Positions 33,784 to 43,789 of a stretch of DNA of 64,000 nucleotides are shown here, in pieces; positions within the stretch are counted from its first letter, which is position 1, and every line of letters starts with the position of its first letter. Under the pieces are notes generated by a model that saw nothing but the letters and a program-made list of their open reading frames with translations, was not told the DNA's origin and searched no databases. This stretch comes from Cellvibrio sp. 79 (GTDB lineage Bacteria; Pseudomonadota; Gammaproteobacteria; Pseudomonadales; Cellvibrionaceae), in assembly GCA_003056245.1 (NCBI GenBank), contig MVDH01000001.1:2101747-2165746 (forward strand), written 5' to 3'. A program made the translations under genes and the position numbers.

Positions 33784-34608
33784 TTGAATAAATATCACAA
33801 CCAAACCCTATATTTTTTTCTTTTACTGATACTGATATTCGCATCAAGACAATCAATTGCAGAGCAGGATGGTGCCTTTGATTATTCCCAAACTGTTGCA
33901 CTCATTCTAAAGACTGACAATGGCGGCTATATTTTCCAACGTCCAGAGCAGGATGATCCAATAACTGCTTTTGTACCTGCATTTGCAATTACCTATAAAT
34001 ACACATCCCAAATGCAATCCATTCACTCCGGCCTTTCACTGGACATGGAATCATTGCAACCACAATACACTTTTTTACTGGTTAATAATGACAATACCAA
34101 ATTACTTTATCTCGGAGATCATTGGCTTGGGGATGAAAATTCCTTTGCTGTAATGGAAACAGCGGACTACCAAAAACTGAAAAATATTTTTGAATCACGC
34201 ATGCGAGTCAGCAAGCCTACCGACGAAGACTCACAACAAACATATATAAAAAACATCCATGAACTTTGGCAAGAAGATAGTGAAGAGTTTTACCGCAGGT
34301 ATTATTTTCCGGAACGAAATGCGCAGACAACTGCATCATCCGCTTCTGCTATTAGCTCGTCTTTTCCCGCGAGGAGCTTTGCACAACCAAACAATATCCC
34401 CCGGGAAAGCACTAGTGAACCAATTAAAAATATTGAGGCCTCTCGTCCTTTAGACAGCCCGGTTAAAAATACTGAAGTACCTTACAACATTTCCCAAACA
34501 AGTGCAGATTCGAGCACAAAGGATACAAACAATTTATATCAAATATTGCTGCTGATTTTTATTCTGGTTTTAACCGCAATCTATTGCTGGTGGCGTAAAC
34601 GTAAATAA
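33784..34608 (+). CDS. Hypothetical protein with signal peptide and C-terminal membrane anchor
   Basis: 274 residues from TTG 33784, chosen because AGGG lies 10 bases upstream and the protein then opens with a clean signal peptide (MNKYHNQTLYFFLLLILIFA, ending near SIA). A TTG at 33739 adds 15 residues. A soluble domain of about 150 residues has no known motif. A Ser/Thr/Pro-rich linker follows, and the end has a single hydrophobic helix plus WWRKRK. The layout (exported domain, linker, TM, basic tail) resembles a sorted or membrane-anchored surface protein. Function unknown. Convergent with a GH16 lipoprotein gene. Confidence 0.6.
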   Translation: MNKYHNQTLYFFLLLILIFASRQSIAEQDGAFDYSQTVALILKTDNGGYIFQRPEQDDPITAFVPAFAITYKYTSQMQSIHSGLSLDMESLQPQYTFLLVNNDNTKLLYLGDHWLGDENSFAVMETADYQKLKNIFESRMRVSKPTDEDSQQTYIKNIHELWQEDSEEFYRRYYFPERNAQTTASSASAISSSFPARSFAQPNNIPRESTSEPIKNIEASRPLDSPVKNTEVPYNISQTSADSSTKDTNNLYQILLLIFILVLTAIYCWWRKRK

Positions 34609-34637
34609 AAAAGCCAGCTCTTTGTGGGAGCTGGCTT
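34607..34637 (-). terminator. Intrinsic terminator of the GH16 lipoprotein gene
   Basis: AAGCCAGCTC (34611-34620) and GAGCTGGCTT (34628-34637) form a 10-bp stem; the minus strand continues with a T run (A tract 34607-34612). It overlaps the stop codon of the convergent gene. Confidence 0.8.
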
Positions 34638-34684
34638 AATATAGAAACCGTCAACTTTTTTAGGACGGGACAAACAATTAACTA

Positions 34685-35677
34685 TTACAAACCACAGGGT
34701 GATGGCAATGCAGGATTTTGTTCTTTAACGTCATCGACAAACGCAACTTTTCCATTGCGATACCCTGCTACCAGCGCCTCAACTTCTGCAGTAGACAAAG
34801 CAACGCCTTCGCGGAAAAACACCCAATCAATATCTTCCTGGTATTCACGCAATTCCGGAGAGTCTACCGGACCTTGTGAGTTGTCGGCGCCTTTCGGCAT
34901 AAACCATAAATTGAAATTGATCGACATAAAATCTTCGGGATACACGGCGCTGGTGTGCTCGGAGAATAACTGTCCATCAACATAATAAATCACTTTATTA
35001 TCGGTCACCGTTAGTACCAGAGTACGCCAACCGGCATAACTGCCAGCTTTTCGCGTGTACTCATTAACTTTGGTCCAGGGTTTCAATTGGAAAGTGTCCC
35101 AACTGGTAGTCCACATCGCTGGCACAGTATTCTCACCCCAACCGCCGTTAGGCAGGTATTCAAAATCAGTTTCGCTGTAATTTTTATCCATCGGTGCTTT
35201 AAGGGGGCTGATTGCATAAAACGTCTGGATTACTTCATCACCATCAGGACCATAGCTTGGCTCATCGCGGAAAAACACACGCGCCGCATAAGTACCTTCG
35301 CGGTATTTACGTGCATGGCAAAATTGGGTATGGCGGGTATTTTCACCTTTACCGCCAGTGACAGAACTCATACGGACTGCGCCGTTTTCTGCACCGCTAA
35401 TATTCTGGTGAAAAGAAATCCCTTCGGCCGACCATGCGGCGCCTTCAATGCCGGGATGGCCTGTTTCAGTTCTTACTTTCCAACCATTGTTATGAAAGGC
35501 AGCCAGGTCTGCATAGCTGAAATCATCAAAAAATATCGCAACAGGTGTGGTCACTGGCGGTGTCGTCGATGGAGTAGTGTTGGCTTGAGTTGCGTCAGGT
35601 TTATTCTCGCTGGAATCACAGCCCGCCAAGCCCATGGCTGCAACCAAACTGGTGATGAGAATTATTTTCTTATTCAT
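34685..35677 (-). CDS. GH16-like glucanase lipoprotein
   Basis: 330 residues. Lipobox LAGC with C20 after a hydrophobic stretch, followed by a Thr/Pro linker and a beta-jellyroll domain (about 45-310). SETDFEYLPNGGWG carries the ExDxE form of the GH16 catalytic motif, and earlier segments (FFDDFSYADL, GTYAARVFF) fit the fold's first strands. Probably a periplasmic or outer-membrane-anchored glucanase working on oligosaccharides released by the secreted enzymes at the left of the window, though it is 24 kb away. The upstream region (35678-35812) has no clear operator shared with those genes. Confidence 0.75.
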   Translation of the reverse strand: MNKKIILITSLVAAMGLAGCDSSENKPDATQANTTPSTTPPVTTPVAIFFDDFSYADLAAFHNNGWKVRTETGHPGIEGAAWSAEGISFHQNISGAENGAVRMSSVTGGKGENTRHTQFCHARKYREGTYAARVFFRDEPSYGPDGDEVIQTFYAISPLKAPMDKNYSETDFEYLPNGGWGENTVPAMWTTSWDTFQLKPWTKVNEYTRKAGSYAGWRTLVLTVTDNKVIYYVDGQLFSEHTSAVYPEDFMSINFNLWFMPKGADNSQGPVDSPELREYQEDIDWVFFREGVALSTAEVEALVAGYRNGKVAFVDDVKEQNPALPSPCGL

Positions 35678-35812
35678 TGTCTTGCTCCTATTTATCGCCC
35701 CTGCGATTGTGTTTGGAATTTATATTTTGGCGCAAAAGACAACGTTGTCCATCGATTTTGATCTTCTGTTAATAACTTAACCTGAATTTACAAAGGAGTA
35801 TAAAAACGGTAA

Positions 35813-36478
35813 TTAAAAGGCCGGTTCACAAGCGATAAACACTGCTGCATCGCTCGCCGGATGGGTGAAATGTAAATCTGTTGCATGCAACAGAAGTCGC
35901 TCAGCCGCCGAAGCAAATTCTCCCCCATAAAACTCGCAACCGAGAATAGGATGTCCGATAGCGTGCAAATGAAGACGTAGTTGATGAGAGCGACCAGTAA
36001 TGGGATGCAACAAAACCCGCGTGGTATTTGCCTGGGCATCGCGTGATATCACCCGATATTCAGTAGTCGAGGGCTTGCCTCGTTCAAGGCAAATCTTATA
36101 TTTAGGCCCCTCACCGGCTGCGATGGGCAAATCAATAACGCCTTCGTCCTGCGTCAGGATACCAGCGACTACCGCCGTGTAATGCTTGCTAACTGTGCGT
36201 GCCTGAAACTGCTTACTAATATTGGACAGTGCCAGCTTGTTAAGTGGAATCACCATTACACCTGAGGTATCAAAATCAAGGCGATGGACAATGGAGGCCG
36301 TTGGGTACTCCACCTGCAACCGGCTTATAACTGAATCTCGATTTTGCGGATGGCGACCAGGCACACTTAACAAGCGAGTGGGTTTATTGATAAGCAGAAA
36401 ATCCTGCTCTTCACGTAAGATCAGGAGTTCCTCCTGACAAGGAGGCAGGATGAATAATTGGTCTACATCAGCATGCAT
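35813..36478 (-). CDS. RluA-family pseudouridine synthase
   Basis: 221 residues. The catalytic motif HRLDFDTSG (Asp within HRLD) and LLINKPTRLLSVPGR, IAAGEGP, then PITGRSHQLRLHLHAIGHPILG are RluA-class signatures. It lacks an S4 domain, as does RluA itself. The substrate is probably 23S rRNA and/or tRNA; the exact site cannot be deduced. It stands alone on the minus strand. The 298-base gap to the sulfite reductase holds a GCCGCC/GGCGGC hairpin (36619-36650), a 12-bp palindrome GCTATATATAGC (36727-36738) and presumably promoters. Confidence 0.82.
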   Translation of the reverse strand: MHADVDQLFILPPCQEELLILREEQDFLLINKPTRLLSVPGRHPQNRDSVISRLQVEYPTASIVHRLDFDTSGVMVIPLNKLALSNISKQFQARTVSKHYTAVVAGILTQDEGVIDLPIAAGEGPKYKICLERGKPSTTEYRVISRDAQANTTRVLLHPITGRSHQLRLHLHAIGHPILGCEFYGGEFASAAERLLLHATDLHFTHPASDAAVFIACEPAF

Positions 36479-36776
36479 AAGTAAAATAGCTAAGATAAAG
36501 AAAAAAAATCAATAAGCGCATCATACCAGCACAAACCCAATAAATACGCGGGTCATAACCCATCGGAACAAGCTTAGATACAAAGGGTTATTCACATCCA
36601 AACAGCCTACTGCTATTTTGCCGCCGCAAGCTCGCTGGTGGGCGGCTTTTCCTGTATCCTGCGCGCCTCCGATTATTAGCCTACAGTGCCATTCCGTGGT
36701 GGCCGTTATCCTTCGTCTTCGCTGGAGCTATATATAGCCCTCGATGACTTTTAACATCAGATAGGTATTTAGCTAC

Positions 36777-38441
36777 ATGTACATCTATGACGAGTACGAC
36801 AACAGTATTTTGCGTCAGCGCATTGCACAATTCCGCGGCCAGACTGAACGCTTTCTAGCGGGAGAGCTTCCGCCGGAACAGTTCCTGCCGCTACGTTTGC
36901 AGAATGGTCTTTACGTGCAACGCCTGGCTCCGATGCTTAGGATCAACGTGCCCTACGGCATGATTAATTCTACCCAGATCCGCAAACTGGCCCATATCGC
37001 CCGCTTTTACGACAAGGGCTATTGCCATGTCAGTACCCGCCAAAACATTCAGTACAACTGGCCCGATCTGACCGAAGTCCCTGACATTCTGTCCGAATTG
37101 GCTGATGTAGGAATGCACGGTACCCAGTCCAGTGGTAACTGTATTCGCAACACAACATCCGACCAATTTGCCGGGGTCGCGCCGGACGAAATTATCGACC
37201 CGCGCCCTTACTGTGAAATTATTCGCCAATGGTCCAGCTTCCATCCGGAATTCGCTTTCCTGCCACGCAAATTCAAAATTGCAGTGACCGGCTCAACCCA
37301 GGACCGTGCAGCAGTACAAGTACATGACATCGGCCTGGAAGTTGTTTTCAATGATAAAAGCGAAGTCGGTTTTAAAGTATTTGTTGGTGGTGGTTTGGGT
37401 CGTACGCCGGTAATCGGTGTTGCGATTCGCAACTTCCTGCCAGAAGAAGATCTGCTGTCTTATCTCGAAGCAATCCTGCGCGTGTACAACCTTTATGGTC
37501 GCCGCGATAACAAATACAAAGCCCGTATCAAAATTCTGGTGCGTGCATTGACGCCAGAGGTCTTCGCTCAAAAAGTAGAAGCTGAATGGCAGTATTTGAA
37601 AGATGGTAGCAATAAACTGACTCGCGCAGAAATTGAACGCGCCAAAGGTTTCTTCACCGCACCAGCCTATGAAGTTATTGATAACGCTGCAGCCCAAGCC
37701 GTAGTAGATGGCCAAGCCGCCGACAGCATCGCATTCAGCAAATGGCTGCAGCGCAATGTGCGCGAACACAAAATCCCCGGTTACGCAGCAGTTACGTTGT
37801 CATTGAAGCCAACCGGTGTTGCACCTGGCGATATTACTGATTCACAACTGGAAATCATCGCCGACCTCGCAGATGAATTCAGTTTTGGTGAAGCGCGCAC
37901 CACACACGAACAAAATATCGTGCTCGCCGAGGTGAAGAAAACCGAATTATTTAATTTGTGGCAAAAAGCCAAAATTGCTGGTTTTGCTACGCCAAATATT
38001 GGCACTATTACCGATATTATCTGTTGCCCCGGCGGCGACTTCTGCTCACTCGCTAACGCAAAATCGATTCCAATCGCCGAAGCAATCCAGCGTCAATTTG
38101 AAGATCTGGATTATGTTTACGATTTGGGTGATATCGACCTGAATATTTCCGGCTGCATGAACGCCTGTGGCCACCACCACGTTGGCCATATCGGTATTCT
38201 GGGTGTGGATAAAGCGGGTAAAGAATATTACCAAGTGCAATTGGGAGGCAGCGCGAGTAACGATGCCTCACTCGGCGATGTGCTTGGCCCATCTTTCAGC
38301 GCTGAAGATATGCCAACCGTGATTCAAAAACTGGTTGATGTATACCTCGTAAATCGCACGCAAGAAGAATTATTTATTGATACCTATCGCCGTATAGGCG
38401 CAGCTCCCTTCAAGGAGAAAGTGTATGCCAAAGCTAATTAA
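36777..38441 (+). CDS. cysI: Nitrite/sulfite reductase, hemoprotein subunit
   Basis: 554 residues. Two ferredoxin-like half domains (LRLQNGLYVQRLAPMLRINVPYG, in part LRINVPYG) and two siroheme/Fe4S4 domains. The cluster ligands are C-x5-C in CCPGGDFC and C-x3-C in CMNACGHHH. The first half has STRQNIQYNW and GNCIRN. It reduces sulfite to sulfide in cysteine biosynthesis, with siroheme made by CysG (52401). It overlaps the DUF934 gene by 17 bases, the usual partner of this single-gene sulfite reductase form. Confidence 0.9.
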   Translation: MYIYDEYDNSILRQRIAQFRGQTERFLAGELPPEQFLPLRLQNGLYVQRLAPMLRINVPYGMINSTQIRKLAHIARFYDKGYCHVSTRQNIQYNWPDLTEVPDILSELADVGMHGTQSSGNCIRNTTSDQFAGVAPDEIIDPRPYCEIIRQWSSFHPEFAFLPRKFKIAVTGSTQDRAAVQVHDIGLEVVFNDKSEVGFKVFVGGGLGRTPVIGVAIRNFLPEEDLLSYLEAILRVYNLYGRRDNKYKARIKILVRALTPEVFAQKVEAEWQYLKDGSNKLTRAEIERAKGFFTAPAYEVIDNAAAQAVVDGQAADSIAFSKWLQRNVREHKIPGYAAVTLSLKPTGVAPGDITDSQLEIIADLADEFSFGEARTTHEQNIVLAEVKKTELFNLWQKAKIAGFATPNIGTITDIICCPGGDFCSLANAKSIPIAEAIQRQFEDLDYVYDLGDIDLNISGCMNACGHHHVGHIGILGVDKAGKEYYQVQLGGSASNDASLGDVLGPSFSAEDMPTVIQKLVDVYLVNRTQEELFIDTYRRIGAAPFKEKVYAKAN

Positions 38442-38928
38442 AGACGGTTCAATTATTGAAAATGCGTGGACGCTCATTGCCAAACCTGAAGGTGATGTTG
38501 CCGCGTTAGAGGTTCCAGCAGGTCAGGTAATTATTCCTGTTGGCACCTGGCTCGCACAGAAAGAAGCATTGCAAGCACGCACAGATATTGGTGTGTGGCT
38601 GGATAGTGATGAAAGCGCCGATTTAATTGGTGCAGACGCCAATCGCTTCCCGGTCATTGGTGTTAATTTTCCATTATTTATGGATGGCCGCTCATTCTCT
38701 ACCGCGCGCTTGTTGCGTGAACGTTACGGGTTTGGTGGAGAGTTGCGCGCGGTAGGCAATTTTATTCGCGACCAGCTTTGTTACCTGCGCCGCTGCGGTG
38801 TTAATGCCTTCGCATTCGCGAATCCTGACACCAATCTGGAAGAAGCCGTTAAATCTTTGCAGGATTTCCAGGAGTATTACCAAGCATCAGTGGATCAACC
38901 GTTGCCGCTCTTCAGACGTCGCGCTTGA
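38425..38928 (+). CDS. DUF934 protein, sulfite-reduction partner
   Basis: 167 residues of the DUF934 family: RFPVIGVNFPLFMDGRSFS (in part), ARLLRERYGFGGELRAVGNF and DQLCYLRRCGVNAFAF. The family consistently lies behind this type of sulfite reductase and is thought to serve in electron supply or assembly; the exact activity is unproven. Overlapping start shows coupling. Followed by a bidirectional terminator. Confidence 0.85.
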   Translation: MPKLIKDGSIIENAWTLIAKPEGDVAALEVPAGQVIIPVGTWLAQKEALQARTDIGVWLDSDESADLIGADANRFPVIGVNFPLFMDGRSFSTARLLRERYGFGGELRAVGNFIRDQLCYLRRCGVNAFAFANPDTNLEEAVKSLQDFQEYYQASVDQPLPLFRRRA

Positions 38929-38930
38929 TG

Positions 38931-38960
38931 AAAAAAACGCCGCTTGATAGCGGCGTTTTT
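38931..38960. terminator. Bidirectional terminator
   Basis: AACGCCGC (38936-38943) and GCGGCGTT (38950-38957) form the stem, with A run before and T run after, for the sulfite operon (plus) and the patatin gene (minus). Confidence 0.9.
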
Positions 38961-38982
38961 ATTAGTGCCGCTGAATAATTTT

Positions 38983-40128
38983 TCAGGGCTCTTTATTGGC
39001 AAAGAACGTATGTATTTTCTCAGCTTCTACTAATGTATCTGCTCGCCCCAACTCTATTAGCTCAGTAATAAATTCTTGCGAAAACAATAAATAACTTGCC
39101 GCTGTAGCACCGCCACCTTTTGCAGTAGAACCTGTGGCGCGCATAAAAAACCGTAAACTTTTTGGCAGATAACGTACGTTGCGCCCAGCAATACTATCAA
39201 TGGGTAACGATGGTGAAATCACCATATTTTCTACTGGCCGCAAATAAATCCCTTCCTTGATTCGCTGCTCTTCAGGAATTAATTTGAGCAAATTATTCAT
39301 CCGCTCCAAATGCTCCAGATCACTTTCCATTGCATCCACAAACGCACTGTTAAACAAATGGCCAACAATTTGCCCCATCGACGGTGAATGGCGATGCGGA
39401 ACACGGCGATTAGCCTTTACCGCTGTGCGGTTACCGCTTACACCAATAACAAATAAAGAATCTGCCCCCAAATGTAAGGCCGGGCTCATAGGCGCGAGTT
39501 GACGCAAAGCACCATCGCCAAAATATTCGCGATTAATACGCACGGCAGGAAAAATAGTGGGAATTGCAGAAGAGGCGAGTAAATGCTCCAGACGCAAATG
39601 CGTAGGGACACCAGCACGACGATAACGGTTCCAGCCTTGCAAATCGGGATGCCCCTGAAAAAAACTTACCGAATGACCGGAGGTATAACCCATCGCCGAA
39701 ATACTAACTGCTAATAATTTTCCGGAGCTGATTGCCCCATTGAGATTTTCAAAATTAATTTTGGAACCTAATAAATTCCAGAGAGGCCCATTATCCAATA
39801 ACGATAAAGGCCTGCGTCGCCCCATACCTTCGTTCATCAAGGAGAAACCGAGATAGGCGAGCCCCTTAAAAATATCAGCCCAGCCATGAAGATAAACCTG
39901 CCCTATTTCCAGGTTTTGCCACATGCTGGAAAGTCCATTAACAGCAGCCTTAAAATTTCCCGGATGCGCAGCAATCGCCAGAGCATTAATTGCTCCGGCA
40001 GAAGTACCACAAATAATGGGAAATGGATTTTCGATGTCGTCTGGCAAAATTTCTGCCAGCGCCTTTAACACGCCAACCTGATAAGCGGCGCGAGCACCGC
40101 CGCCCGAAAGAACCAACGCGCGTTTCAT
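38983..40128 (-). CDS. Patatin-like phospholipase
   Basis: 381 residues. GGGARAAYQVGVLKAL (oxyanion loop), nucleophile Ser in CGTSAGAINALA, and the dyad Asp in FGDGALRQLAP define the patatin fold. Acts on phospholipids or other acyl esters. Last gene of an apparent operon with an acyl-CoA ligase (3-base gap) and acyl-CoA dehydrogenase, so fatty acids it frees could be activated and oxidised by its neighbours. No signal peptide, so cytoplasmic or inner-membrane-associated. Confidence 0.87.
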   Translation of the reverse strand: MKRALVLSGGGARAAYQVGVLKALAEILPDDIENPFPIICGTSAGAINALAIAAHPGNFKAAVNGLSSMWQNLEIGQVYLHGWADIFKGLAYLGFSLMNEGMGRRRPLSLLDNGPLWNLLGSKINFENLNGAISSGKLLAVSISAMGYTSGHSVSFFQGHPDLQGWNRYRRAGVPTHLRLEHLLASSAIPTIFPAVRINREYFGDGALRQLAPMSPALHLGADSLFVIGVSGNRTAVKANRRVPHRHSPSMGQIVGHLFNSAFVDAMESDLEHLERMNNLLKLIPEEQRIKEGIYLRPVENMVISPSLPIDSIAGRNVRYLPKSLRFFMRATGSTAKGGGATAASYLLFSQEFITELIELGRADTLVEAEKIHTFFANKEP

Positions 40129-40131
40129 ACG

Positions 40132-41763
40132 TTATTTCTTGGCGCTTTTGGCAATTTCCTGATCGCGCAATTCACGCCGCAAAATTTTTCCGACGTTGGT
40201 TTTCGGCAATTCCTTACGAAACTCAATTAAATGGGGAACCTTATAAGCGGTTAAGGTTTCTTTGGCATACTTACGCACCTGCTCAATCGTCAACGACTCA
40301 TTAGCAGTGACAATAAATGCCTTCACAATTTCACTGCCTTCACCATCCGGTACTCCAACGATCGCAACCTCAACAATATCAGGATGATTACTTAACGCAT
40401 CCTCAACTTCATTTGGAAACACTTTAAACCCGCTGACGTTGATCATATCTTTTTTGCGATCAACAATTTTGATAAATCCATCATGTTGAATTACCGCTAT
40501 ATCGCCTGTTTTAAACCAACCCTCGCTATCAATGACTTCTGCGGTGGCATCAGGGCGCTGCCAATAACCTTTCATCACTTGCGGGCCACGTACACACAAT
40601 TCTCCCGCTTCTCCGGTGGGCAAGCTATTGTTGTTATCATCAATCACTTTGGTTTCAGTATCAATCAATGGCAAACCAACCGTCCCATGCTGCACATTTT
40701 CCAACGGGTTATTGGATACCACAGGCGAAGTTTCAGTTAAGCCATAACCTTCGCTAATCGGTGCTTTGGTGACCTCCAACCAATGCCGTGCAGTTTCCGC
40801 CGTTAACGCCATACCGCCTGAGCAAGTCAAGCGCAAGTTGCTGAAATCCAGCCTGGTAAAATCCGGATTGCGCATTAATGCATTGAATAAGGTATTTAAC
40901 CCTACAAAAAAAGTGAACGGCGTGCTTTGCAGGGTTTTTACAAAACCCGGAATATCACGGGGATTGGGAATTAATAAACTATGGTTGCCTAATTCCACTG
41001 CTGATGTGCAGTGAATTGTAAAAGAATAGATGTGATACAAAGGCAACGGCGCTACATAAATTTCTTGTGTGGGACGGAAAACATTTTTCATCCGCTCGTT
41101 CAGCTGTGCCATGTTTGCCACAAGATTACGATGAGTGAGCATCGCACCTTTTGCCACGCCGGTGGTTCCGCCAGTGTATTGCAACACGGCAATATCAGCC
41201 GGAGTTTGCGGCACCGGCTGCCAGGGTTTTGAGGGCAGTGACAACGCTTTATTTAACGATATTTGTTGCGGGAATGAGAAAGGCGGTACCAGTTTTTTCA
41301 CATATTTAACCGCAAAGTTCAGCAATATACGCTTCAGCGGTGAATGTAAATCAGCAAGCTCGGTAACAATTACCTGCTCCACTTTTGTTTCGCCAATAAT
41401 CGCTGCAGCATTTTTTGCGATATTCGCTAAAACAATCAGTGCCTTTGCACCTGAGTCATTTAATTGGTGTTTTATTTCATGCGGTGTGTAAAGCGGATTG
41501 GTATTTACGACGACCAGCCCAGCGCGCAACGCACCATAAACCACAACGGGGTATTGCAAAACATTGGGTAGCTGAACAGCAATCCTGTCACCCGGCTGTA
41601 ATTGGGTGTGCTGTTGCAAATAAGCAGCGAAACGCCCTGATAGATGATCCAACTCCGCATAGGTCAGCGTGTGTCCCATACAAGTGAATGCTTTACAGTT
41701 CGCGAATTGTTTACAGGATTGCGCAAAGACTTCCGCGAGAGTTCTGTCGTAATTCAGCGACAT
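40132..41763 (-). CDS. Long-chain fatty-acid-CoA ligase (FadD-like)
   Basis: 543 residues, an adenylate-forming enzyme. The phosphate-binding motif LQYTGGTTGVAKGAMLTHRN, GYGLTETSP, the WFKTGDIAVI aspartate and the C-terminal lysine in LPKTNVGKILRREL are all present. It makes fatty acyl-CoA for beta-oxidation. It lies 33 bases after the acyl-CoA dehydrogenase and directly before the patatin gene. Its fadD identity is likely but other medium/long-chain ligases share these motifs. Confidence 0.88.
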   Translation of the reverse strand: MSLNYDRTLAEVFAQSCKQFANCKAFTCMGHTLTYAELDHLSGRFAAYLQQHTQLQPGDRIAVQLPNVLQYPVVVYGALRAGLVVVNTNPLYTPHEIKHQLNDSGAKALIVLANIAKNAAAIIGETKVEQVIVTELADLHSPLKRILLNFAVKYVKKLVPPFSFPQQISLNKALSLPSKPWQPVPQTPADIAVLQYTGGTTGVAKGAMLTHRNLVANMAQLNERMKNVFRPTQEIYVAPLPLYHIYSFTIHCTSAVELGNHSLLIPNPRDIPGFVKTLQSTPFTFFVGLNTLFNALMRNPDFTRLDFSNLRLTCSGGMALTAETARHWLEVTKAPISEGYGLTETSPVVSNNPLENVQHGTVGLPLIDTETKVIDDNNNSLPTGEAGELCVRGPQVMKGYWQRPDATAEVIDSEGWFKTGDIAVIQHDGFIKIVDRKKDMINVSGFKVFPNEVEDALSNHPDIVEVAIVGVPDGEGSEIVKAFIVTANESLTIEQVRKYAKETLTAYKVPHLIEFRKELPKTNVGKILRRELRDQEIAKSAKK

Positions 41764-41796
41764 GTAGGTATCTCCACTATTGTTATGGTAAATCGT

Positions 41797-43587
41797 TTAG
41801 AAACTTTCATCAGGCAAACTCATTAAATTATCGGCGCCCGATTTAATTGACTGAACAAGTCCTGCTGTGCGCGGTAAAATACGCGCAAAATAAAAATCTG
41901 CCGAGGCCAATTTCGCAGTGTAAAAACTGGCATCTTCAGCGCCCCCGGCCAATTGCGTGCGTGCAATTTTTTCCGCCCTGAGCCATAAATAAGCGAGCAC
42001 AAGATAGCCCGAATACATTAGATAATCCACCGCCGCCGCTCCGATTTCATCGGGGTTGTGCTGAGCCTTGTCCGCTATACTCAAACTTAATTCCAGCCAC
42101 TCCTGATTGAGTGTAGTCAATTGCGCGGCGCGTGGCGCCAATTGCTCATTTGCCGCACAATCCGAACAAAATTCATTCACCTCATCAATCAGTGCGACCA
42201 GTGTTTTAGTACCGGAACCAATAATTTTACGGCCAAGCAAATCCAGCGCCTGAATGCCGGTAGTTCCCTCATAGAGCGTAGCAATACGACAATCGCGCAG
42301 ATTCTGCTCCAGACCCCATTCGCGAATATAACCGTGACCGCCCAGGCATTGCAGTGCAAGATTGGCAGATTCAAAGCCAACCTCAGTACTGAACGCTTTT
42401 ACAATCGGGGTGAGTAATCCAGCCACATCACTTGCGCTGTCGCGCATATCAGGGCTTGCCGAATTTTGACTGAGGTCCATCTTTAACGCAGAAAAGTAGC
42501 AGAGCATACGCACCCCCTCCACCAATACTTTCTGGGTCAGCAGCATTCGACGCACATCAGGGTGAACAATTATCGGGTCAGCGGCTTTTTCCGGGTATCG
42601 AGGTCCGCTTGCTGAACGCATCTGCAAACGCTCCCGCGCATAACGTCGCGCCGTTTGATAACCCAGCTCCCCATGGGCCAAGCCCTGTAAACCAGAGCCA
42701 ATCCGCGCCAGGTTCATAAAGGTGAACATCTGGTTCAGGCCTTTATTGATATCCCCAAGCAACCACCCCGTAGCTCCATCAAAATTGAGCACGCAGGTAG
42801 CATTACCGTGAATACCCATTTTGTGTTCGATCGCAGAACAATTAATGTTGTTTTGTTCGAGTAAATCGCCGGACTCGCTTATAAGAATTTTCGGCACCAC
42901 AAATAACGAAATACCTTTGGTTCCCGGCGGTGCATCCGGTAACCGGGCCAGTACGATATGAATGATGTTTTCGGCAAGATCGTGATCACCTGATGAAATA
43001 AAAATCTTGGTGCCCGTAATTTTATAGCTGCCATCAGTGCAAGCTTCAGCTTTGGTTTTCAATAACCCTAAATCACTACCTGCCTGAGCTTCAGTCAGGC
43101 ACATAGTTCCGGTCCACCGACCCGAAATCAATGATGGTAAATATTGTTGTTTTTGGCGGAGGCTTCCGTGGGTTTCGATAGTATGCATGGCACCTTGGGA
43201 TAACCCCACATACATTCCCCATGCCCAATTAGGTGTCCCCAGAATTTCGCTCAGCACAATACCCAGGGATTGGGGGAGACCTTGTCCACCATAAAGTGTC
43301 GAACGCGATAATGTCGGCCAACCGGCAGCGCAATATTGCTGATAAGCCTCTTTGAATCCGGGTGGAGTTATTACCCTCCCCTCAACGAGTTGGCAGCCAG
43401 CTCTATCACCTAACGGACCAAGAGGGGCAAGTATAGTTTCGGAAAAACGCGCGGCCTCAACCAGAAATGCATTGGCAAGCTCAGTATCCAGTGCGGACTG
43501 ACCAATTGTTGAGCAATGCAGGGAATAATCTAGTAATTCAAAAAGTGCAAAGTTGATATCGCGTAAAGGCGTTTGGTAATTGCTCAT
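41797..43587 (-). CDS. Acyl-CoA dehydrogenase (DmdC/FadE-like, long form)
   Basis: About 596 residues. I take the start at 43587 (MSNYQTPLRDINFALFE) because this family opens so; an ATG at 43605 adds six residues. Features are CLTEAQAGSDLG, the catalytic base region LYEGTTGIQALDLLGRK, QCLGGHGYIREWGLEQNLRD, and a C-terminal extension with a DUF-type helical cap. Members include 3-methylmercaptopropionyl-CoA dehydrogenase (DmdC) and general long-chain enzymes. With an acyl-CoA ligase and patatin behind it, general fatty-acid oxidation is more likely here than DMSP breakdown. Confidence 0.85.
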   Translation of the reverse strand: MSNYQTPLRDINFALFELLDYSLHCSTIGQSALDTELANAFLVEAARFSETILAPLGPLGDRAGCQLVEGRVITPPGFKEAYQQYCAAGWPTLSRSTLYGGQGLPQSLGIVLSEILGTPNWAWGMYVGLSQGAMHTIETHGSLRQKQQYLPSLISGRWTGTMCLTEAQAGSDLGLLKTKAEACTDGSYKITGTKIFISSGDHDLAENIIHIVLARLPDAPPGTKGISLFVVPKILISESGDLLEQNNINCSAIEHKMGIHGNATCVLNFDGATGWLLGDINKGLNQMFTFMNLARIGSGLQGLAHGELGYQTARRYARERLQMRSASGPRYPEKAADPIIVHPDVRRMLLTQKVLVEGVRMLCYFSALKMDLSQNSASPDMRDSASDVAGLLTPIVKAFSTEVGFESANLALQCLGGHGYIREWGLEQNLRDCRIATLYEGTTGIQALDLLGRKIIGSGTKTLVALIDEVNEFCSDCAANEQLAPRAAQLTTLNQEWLELSLSIADKAQHNPDEIGAAAVDYLMYSGYLVLAYLWLRAEKIARTQLAGGAEDASFYTAKLASADFYFARILPRTAGLVQSIKSGADNLMSLPDESF

Positions 43588-43789
43588 CCTTAACCACCGG
43601 GACATTGCCCATCGAGAGAATAAATATAGTGTGGGAATCTAAACACTAAATCACTACGTAGACTCGCACCAAAACAAGGAGCCATTAGGCGACATCTTTG
43701 CGTAGATGTCACTTTTATGTCAAATAATTCAATCAATATGCCTATAAATAACTAATAGTTATGAATTGTTTATCATTTCACTCAAGTTC

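Noticed and set aside
36619..36650. Terminator before the sulfite reductase gene
   Set aside because: The GCCGCC/GGCGGC pair has a long loop and no gene ends there on plus; left as an unassigned hairpin.
37293..37769. 158-codon minus-strand frame
   Set aside because: Opposite the sulfite reductase gene; no signal or domain.
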